This document shows, in pieces, positions 6,992-11,004 of a stretch of 11,004 nucleotides of DNA. The translations under genes were made by a program, and so were the position numbers. The stretch comes from Bacteroidota bacterium (GTDB taxonomy: Bacteria; Bacteroidota; Bacteroidia; Chitinophagales; LD1): the NCBI GenBank assembly GCA_947457525.1, contig CANGXE010000028.1, positions 1 through 11,004 on the forward strand. Direction: 5' to 3'. The first letter of the stretch is position 1; each line of letters starts with the position of its first letter. A model generated the notes under the pieces. It saw nothing but the letters and a program-made list of their open reading frames with translations, was not told where the DNA came from and did no database searches.

Positions 6992-7056
6992 TGTTGTGAT
7001 ATATGGAAAAAGAAATACTAAGTTTTTTTATTTCTTTTATGGTTCAATCAATAGTG

Positions 7057-7686
7057 ATGGCTACGAAGAAAAAAATGACAATGCTTTGCCTAGGCGATTC
7101 ATATACCATTGGCGAGGCGGTGCCGGCAACGCAAAATTTTCCGAATCAGTTGAATGGTTTTTTAGAGTTAAAAGGCTTGACCTTTGCTCCGCCTCAGATT
7201 ATTGCAAAAACAGGCTGGACCACCGATGAACTGATGGTGGCCATAGCAGAAACTTCGACCAAACGAAAATATGATGTAGTGACGCTACTTATTGGGGTTA
7301 ATAATCAGTATCGCAGCCGAACCATTGAAAATTATTTGGAAGAGTTCAATCGTTTGTTGCAAATCGCTTGGAAATTTGCGGATAAAAACCCGAAGCGAGT
7401 TTTTGTGGTGTCTATCCCCGATTGGGGTGTGACACCTTTCGCTAAACAAGACAAACGGACAACGCGGAAAATTTCTGCAGAGATTGATTTTTTTAATGCG
7501 GTGAATAAAAGTTTATCGAAATCTGCCGGTGTAAATTATTTGGATATTACGGCTCACTCGCGCAAAGCAAAGTTGGATAATAGACTATTGGCGGAAGATG
7601 GTTTGCATCCTTCCGGTTTGATGTATAAAAACTGGGCGAAGCGATTAGCCATGGCTATTAGTATGGAGTTAGCGACTACCCAATAA
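7057..7686 (+). CDS. SGNH/GDSL-family hydrolase (lipase/esterase-like)
   Basis: This is a small serine hydrolase; the substrate cannot be told from sequence. From the ATG at 7057 it has 209 residues. The SGNH blocks are clear: GDSYTIGE with nucleophile Ser15, GWTTDEL (53-59) supplying the oxyanion Gly, GVNN (80-83) in place of the common GxND, and DGLHPSG with Asp181 and His184 completing the triad. The frame also has ATGs at 7003, 7039 and 7075. A 7003 start would add 18 residues (EKEILSFFISFMVQSIV), hydrophobic but lacking the basic-first order of a signal peptide, and would leave only 11 bases after the palindrome. I prefer 7057, which makes a cytoplasmic enzyme, but 7003 is possible. It is divergent from mntH, and its last 11 bases overlap the end of the convergent DtxR gene. 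Confidence 0.85.
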   Translation: MATKKKMTMLCLGDSYTIGEAVPATQNFPNQLNGFLELKGLTFAPPQIIAKTGWTTDELMVAIAETSTKRKYDVVTLLIGVNNQYRSRTIENYLEEFNRLLQIAWKFADKNPKRVFVVSIPDWGVTPFAKQDKRTTRKISAEIDFFNAVNKSLSKSAGVNYLDITAHSRKAKLDNRLLAEDGLHPSGLMYKNWAKRLAMAISMELATTQ

Positions 7687-8332
7687 AAATATTTTGCGCA
7701 GCAATTTTGCTTAGGGTGACTTTGCGTTTTTTGTCCAGCAACAAACTCACTGAATTATCAAATTCGACAATGTCCACTAACTCGAGTTGGGTGCCGAGTT
7801 GGATTTGCAGAGAGTCTAAATGTTGCAATAGTTTTGAAGAGCTGTCTTTCACACCCACCACTTTGCCTTTTTCGCCTATTTTAAGTTTCGACAGCAAGGT
7901 TTGTTTTATAGGTTGAATTTTCCCGCTTGAGTCGGGTATGGGATCGCCATGAGGATCAAACTTTGGGTAACCTAAAAACTTATCGAGTTTATCTACTAAT
8001 TCATCAGATTCGATATGTTCTAATTGTTCGGCCAAGTCGTGAATTTTATCCCAACTGTAGCCGAGTTTATCCACCAAAAAAACTTCCCAAAGACGATGTT
8101 TTCTAACTATTCGTTTGGCTGTTTTTTCACCTTCTTTAGTGAGGAAAACTCCGTGATATTTTTCGTAAGTGATGAGTTTTTTCTCTTTGAGTTTCTTCAG
8201 CATATCTGTCACAGAAGCCGCAGTGGCATTGACCGAACGAGCAATGTCATTGGTCGAAATGCTATCATCACCATCTTCCGAAAGATGGAAGATGGCTTTG
8301 ATGTAGTTTTCTTCTGTGATGGTAAATCCCAT
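7676..8332 (-). CDS. DtxR-family metal-dependent transcriptional repressor (MntR/IdeR-like) with FeoA domain
   Basis: This 218-residue regulator represses metal-uptake genes when loaded with Fe2+ or Mn2+. Residues 5-65 form the winged helix-turn-helix (ISTNDIARSVNATAASVTDMLKKL). Residues 66-135 are the metal-binding and dimerisation domain, and residues 145-218 a FeoA/SH3-like domain (GEKGKVVGV, then LGTQLELVDI). Ligand positions can be matched by eye. His79, Glu83, His98, Glu105 and His106 correspond to the DtxR ligands of the same numbers. Glu102 replaces DtxR Cys102, as in MntR. Asn9 stands where DtxR has Met10 and MntR Asp8, and Lys12 where MntR has Glu11. The metal preference is therefore uncertain and no symbol is assigned. 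The ATG overlaps the reductase TAA by one base, suggesting coupling. The likely target is mntH, because of the inverted repeat in its promoter; that link is inferred. Confidence 0.92.
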   Translation of the reverse strand: MGFTITEENYIKAIFHLSEDGDDSISTNDIARSVNATAASVTDMLKKLKEKKLITYEKYHGVFLTKEGEKTAKRIVRKHRLWEVFLVDKLGYSWDKIHDLAEQLEHIESDELVDKLDKFLGYPKFDPHGDPIPDSSGKIQPIKQTLLSKLKIGEKGKVVGVKDSSSKLLQHLDSLQIQLGTQLELVDIVEFDNSVSLLLDKKRKVTLSKIAAQNIFIG

Positions 8333-9213
8333 TATTCGCTTTTAGCCGATCTAACCATTTTTTCTACCATATCCCACTGTTCGCTCGTTACGTCTTCAAA
8401 CAAGTTGAATTCGCCAGCGCCTTGAAGCCACTCGCCACCGTCTATGGTCACCACTTCGCCATTCATGTAAGCCGAGTAATCGGACATTAAGTAAGCCGCA
8501 AGATTGGCCAACTCTTGATGCTCTCCGGCTCTGCGCAACGGCACTTGCTTTACTAAATCAAAACGCTCTCTAAACTCACCCGGCACTAATCTGTCCCATG
8601 CGCCTTTGGTAGGGAATGGCCCCGGTGCGATGGCATTCATGCGAATGCCGTATTTCGCCCATTCTACAGCCAATGAACGCGTCATAGCCAACACGCCTGC
8701 TTTGGCACAAGCCGATGGCACCACATAAGCTGAACCTGTCCAAGCGTAAGTGGTGACGATGCTCAACACAGTTTTATTTGTCTGTTTAGCCGCTATCCAA
8801 TGTTTGCCCAAAGCGAGTGTGCAGTTGTAAGAACCTTTCAAAACAATATCTACAATCACATCAAATGCCTTATTGGACAAACGCTCGGTGGGCGAAATGA
8901 AATTTCCTGCTGCATTATTTAGCAATCCATCCACCTGACCAAAACGCGCCAAAGTGTCGGCTAACATTTTTTCCACTTCTGCATAATTGCGCACATCACA
9001 TTGTACTGCCAATACTTTTCCTCCGGTTTCTGCTTCCAATTCCTCAGCGGTTTTTTGTAAAACATCGAGCTTGCGACTGCTGATGACCACGTTCGCGCCA
9101 AGTTCTAAAAAATAGCGAGTCATAGATTTGCCCAATCCCGTGCCTCCACCGGTCACAATGTAAGTTTTTCCTTTGAGCGCATCGGCTTTGAGCATTCCTT
9201 CTAAGTGTTTCAT
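8332..9213 (-). CDS. SDR-family 2,4-dienoyl-CoA reductase (DECR1-like)
   Basis: This 293-residue short-chain dehydrogenase belongs to the branch of mitochondrial 2,4-dienoyl-CoA reductase, which uses NADPH to remove conjugated double bonds during beta-oxidation of unsaturated fatty acids. The Rossmann motif TGGGTGLG is at 21-28, CDVRN at 72-76 and NNAAGN at 99-104. Instead of the usual YxxxK, the catalytic Tyr156 (TTYAWTG) lies 15 residues before Lys171 (PSACAKAG). This is the DECR1 arrangement (Tyr199/Lys214), with Ser167 between them. The substrate-loop APGPFPTKGAWDRL and the C-terminal MNGEVVTIDGGEWL are also characteristic. It is unrelated to E. coli FadH, a flavoprotein with the same activity. 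It follows the CoA-binding gene by 18 bases and overlaps the DtxR start, so it lies in the M16-CoA-binding-reductase-DtxR cluster. A related enoyl-CoA reductase is the main alternative. Confidence 0.88.
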   Translation of the reverse strand: MKHLEGMLKADALKGKTYIVTGGGTGLGKSMTRYFLELGANVVISSRKLDVLQKTAEELEAETGGKVLAVQCDVRNYAEVEKMLADTLARFGQVDGLLNNAAGNFISPTERLSNKAFDVIVDIVLKGSYNCTLALGKHWIAAKQTNKTVLSIVTTYAWTGSAYVVPSACAKAGVLAMTRSLAVEWAKYGIRMNAIAPGPFPTKGAWDRLVPGEFRERFDLVKQVPLRRAGEHQELANLAAYLMSDYSAYMNGEVVTIDGGEWLQGAGEFNLFEDVTSEQWDMVEKMVRSAKSE

Positions 9214-9231
9214 GGTTTATTTTTTAGTAGT

Positions 9232-9588
9232 TTAATATTGATTGGTATTTAATAAAACTAAGGTGCAGGCATCTTCCGTCAAAATGTTATTGGCATTGGC
9301 CAATCGAACTAACTCAGGGTTTTCTGTACCGGGATTAAAGATAATTCTTCTCGGTTGTGCTTCGATAATCTCTTGGTAGTAGTCGGGCTGAATTTTTGGG
9401 TTGATATAGAGTGTGATAGTGTCAATTTTTTCGCCTTTCGGAAAATCTTGAATGAATGAAATATCTACCACTTTACCTAGCTCTTTGCCTAACGCCAATA
9501 CTTCATGCTTATATTCTCGCAACAAAGCTATTGCTTTGAACGAGTACCGGTCAGGATTGGTGGAAGCGCCTATGACTAGAGTTTTCAT
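9232..9588 (-). CDS. CoA-binding domain protein (CoA_binding_2 family)
   Basis: From the ATG at 9588 the product has 118 residues and is a single Rossmann-like CoA-binding domain, as found at the N-terminus of succinyl-CoA synthetase alpha and in stand-alone YccU-like proteins. Visible features are the opening TLVIGASTNPDRYSFKA (3-19), the strand HEVLALG (28-34), IDTITLYINP (55-64), RIIFNPGTENPEL (81-93), and the C-terminal ILTEDACTLVL (102-112). The frame can be extended to a TTG at 9600, adding MKLK; I reject this because the family begins at the strand formed by KTLVIGAS. The cellular role is not established; binding of CoA or a related nucleotide is expected. The gene sits 14 bases after the M16 peptidase and 18 bases before the dienoyl-CoA reductase, a CoA-using enzyme, which is suggestive only. 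Confidence 0.85.
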   Translation of the reverse strand: MKTLVIGASTNPDRYSFKAIALLREYKHEVLALGKELGKVVDISFIQDFPKGEKIDTITLYINPKIQPDYYQEIIEAQPRRIIFNPGTENPELVRLANANNILTEDACTLVLLNTNQY

Positions 9589-9602
9589 TTTTAACTTCAA
9601 AA

Positions 9603-11004
9603 TTAAAATCCAAAAATTTCTTTAGTGCTCAGCTCTACAGGAGTGCCGAGTTGCTTTAAGTAGTCCATGTTAAGGTCTTCTTTTTTGCCTATCACTAAAT
9701 AGGTGTATTGTTTCCCTTTGATATGCTCATTGAAAAATCCGGCTAAATCATCAATGCTCATGGTTTTTACTTTTTCATAAATGTCTTTACGAATATCGTA
9801 GTTCAATCCTCTTTTTTGCGCCCGCTCGTAAGCCGAGTAAATATCAGCGCGCGTGATCCAGTCGCTTTCTAGAGTTTTGATTACACTAGCTTTTGCTCCG
9901 TCAAATTGTTGTGGCACTTTCGGCATATTATTAAGCAAATTGCTGAGTTCGGAAATAGCTGTTTTCATTTTATCTGCTTGTGTACCCACGTAAGCGGTTA
10001 CGAAGTGCGACTCATTCGCATATTGCGGCACACCAAAACTGCTGCTCACTGCATAAGCTAGCGCCATTTTTTCTCTAATTTCTTGGAACAAGATTGAAGA
10101 TAAACCAGAACCAAAATAATCGTTGTAAAGGTAAAGATATGGGTAGTATGATTTGTTGAAAACCTCGTCTTTAGCGACCATCATTATCTCGGCTTGTTTC
10201 ATTGGGAAATCGCAGAAATAAACGGTCGGTTTTTCAGGAGTAATCTCTTTGTATTTCACAGCGGTTGGATAATCTTTCAAGGTGCTATTTACTTTGTGCA
10301 ATTGGTTTAGCACTTTTTGCACTTCGCTCAACTCTTTACTGCCATAGTAAAACACTTTGTGTTTGTGGCTACTCAATAATTTAATCATCGCTACTAGTGT
10401 TGCCGGTTTGATTTTTTTCAATTCATCTTCGCTTATAATGGTGTTGTATGGGTTATTGCTGCCATACTTAGCATAGTTCACCATGCCCGTGAAAAGAATT
10501 GCATTTTTATTTTTCTTTACATTCTCGCGGCTTTGCAAAATGTCCATTACCATCATTTGATAAACTTCATCATCTTGTTTCACATTGGCGAGCACGTGTT
10601 CAAAAAGCGTAATTCCTTTTTCGAGATTGGCTTCCAAACCGGAAAGTGAAATAGTGGCTCGATCGCGGCTAGCATCCACGCCAAAAGATAAGCCAAGTTT
10701 GTAAAACTCTGTTTTCAATTGCTCCGCTGAATATTTATCTGTTCCCAAATATTCTAGATAATCAATCGCTAATTTTAACTCACGAATGTTGTCTGTTCCC
10801 ATATCAAAGATATAGCTCATCTGGAACGTATTGTTTACTTCATTTTTGATGTAGTCAACAGTTATGCCACCTTTTGCTAGTGCGCCTTTTTTGATGTCTT
10901 TATCAAAATCTATAAACTTTGGTTTTAGCGAAGGTTGTGGCTGTTCGTCCCATCCTTTTTTGAAGGATGAAATATCTTCTTTATTCATCACGACAGAGGT
11001 GATG
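9603..11004 (-). CDS. M16 (insulinase/pitrilysin) family metallopeptidase, C-terminal half (5' end off window)
   Basis: The frame is open to the right edge. Although an ATG lies at 10988, codons upstream (ITSVV) continue without a stop. The N-terminus there has no signal peptide and reads like the interdomain linker of a tandem M16 peptidase (LKPKFIDFDKDI), so I treat the gene as truncated. The visible 462 residues form two M16 domains. The first holds DYLEYLGTDKYSAEQL (77-92), exactly where active enzymes have HxxEH followed by GT; both zinc-binding His are replaced (Asp77, Tyr81). The second holds FGSGLSSILFQEIREKMALAY (293-313), the Arg/Tyr region of inactive M16 halves. The active HxxEH half should lie upstream, outside the window, in a protein of about 950 residues, probably secreted and degrading peptides in the envelope. 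It heads the probable operon with the CoA-binding, reductase and DtxR genes. Confidence 0.88.
   Translation of the reverse strand, partial: ITSVVMNKEDISSFKKGWDEQPQPSLKPKFIDFDKDIKKGALAKGGITVDYIKNEVNNTFQMSYIFDMGTDNIRELKLAIDYLEYLGTDKYSAEQLKTEFYKLGLSFGVDASRDRATISLSGLEANLEKGITLFEHVLANVKQDDEVYQMMVMDILQSRENVKKNKNAILFTGMVNYAKYGSNNPYNTIISEDELKKIKPATLVAMIKLLSSHKHKVFYYGSKELSEVQKVLNQLHKVNSTLKDYPTAVKYKEITPEKPTVYFCDFPMKQAEIMMVAKDEVFNKSYYPYLYLYNDYFGSGLSSILFQEIREKMALAYAVSSSFGVPQYANESHFVTAYVGTQADKMKTAISELSNLLNNMPKVPQQFDGAKASVIKTLESDWITRADIYSAYERAQKRGLNYDIRKDIYEKVKTMSIDDLAGFFNEHIKGKQYTYLVIGKKEDLNMDYLKQLGTPVELSTKEIFGF

Noticed and set aside
7003..7056. Upstream ATG giving the SGNH hydrolase a hydrophobic N-terminus that could be a signal peptide.
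   Set aside because: The hydrophobic stretch is preceded by acidic residues and followed by TKKK, the reverse of normal signal-peptide order, and there is no cleavage site. It is kept only as an alternative start.
8341..8356. TTTTAG...CTAA-like sequence near the DtxR gene start, resembling the mntH palindrome.
   Set aside because: The half-site spacing is one base shorter than in the mntH repeat, the symmetry is imperfect, and it is reductase coding sequence. It is not supported as an autoregulatory box.

Overview
The window most likely comes from a chromosome of the Bacteroidota, perhaps of the Chitinophagales/Sphingobacteriales type. The reasons are moderate AT-richness, start codons with little or no Shine-Dalgarno sequence, a TAnnTTTG-type promoter element, and the families present: a DUF2279 protein with a beta-rich tail, an Nramp-UspA fusion, a long tandem M16 peptidase, and an OmpA domain behind an Ig-like domain. 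The assignment is inferred from gene content, not from a marker tree. The window is gene-dense: 13 coding regions, two of them cut by the edges, and no gene-free stretch over 300 bases. I see no tRNA, rRNA, insertion sequence, CRISPR array or phage gene.

Layout. Positions 1-2662 (minus): a phosphohexomutase, then a DUF2279 envelope protein, then a start-truncated small lipoprotein with a Kunitz/BPTI protease-inhibitor domain. The last gene is easy to miss because it runs off the edge. Positions 2801-4208 (plus): pcm (protein-L-isoaspartate methyltransferase) and a secreted OmpA-like protein, divergent from the mutase across a 138-base gap. Positions 4205-6961 (minus): mntH fused to a universal stress domain, a FlK-like hotdog thioesterase, and smpB. 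The stop codon of smpB overlaps that of the OmpA-like gene. Positions 7057-7686 (plus): an SGNH/GDSL hydrolase, divergent from mntH. Positions 7676-11004 (minus): the C-terminal half of an M16 peptidase, a CoA-binding protein, a DECR1-like dienoyl-CoA reductase, and a DtxR-family metal-dependent repressor whose start overlaps the reductase stop.

Connections. The clearest regulatory story is metal homeostasis. A perfect 24-bp inverted repeat lies between mntH and the SGNH gene and covers a TAnnTTTG promoter element facing mntH. A DtxR-family repressor is encoded about 700 bases away, so it is a natural candidate to bind there; this is inference. The remaining genes are mostly housekeeping: isoaspartate repair, trans-translation, acyl-CoA metabolism and envelope proteins. 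The most unusual item is the Kunitz domain, which is mainly an animal fold and is uncommon in bacteria. I do not see a complete new multi-gene system here.
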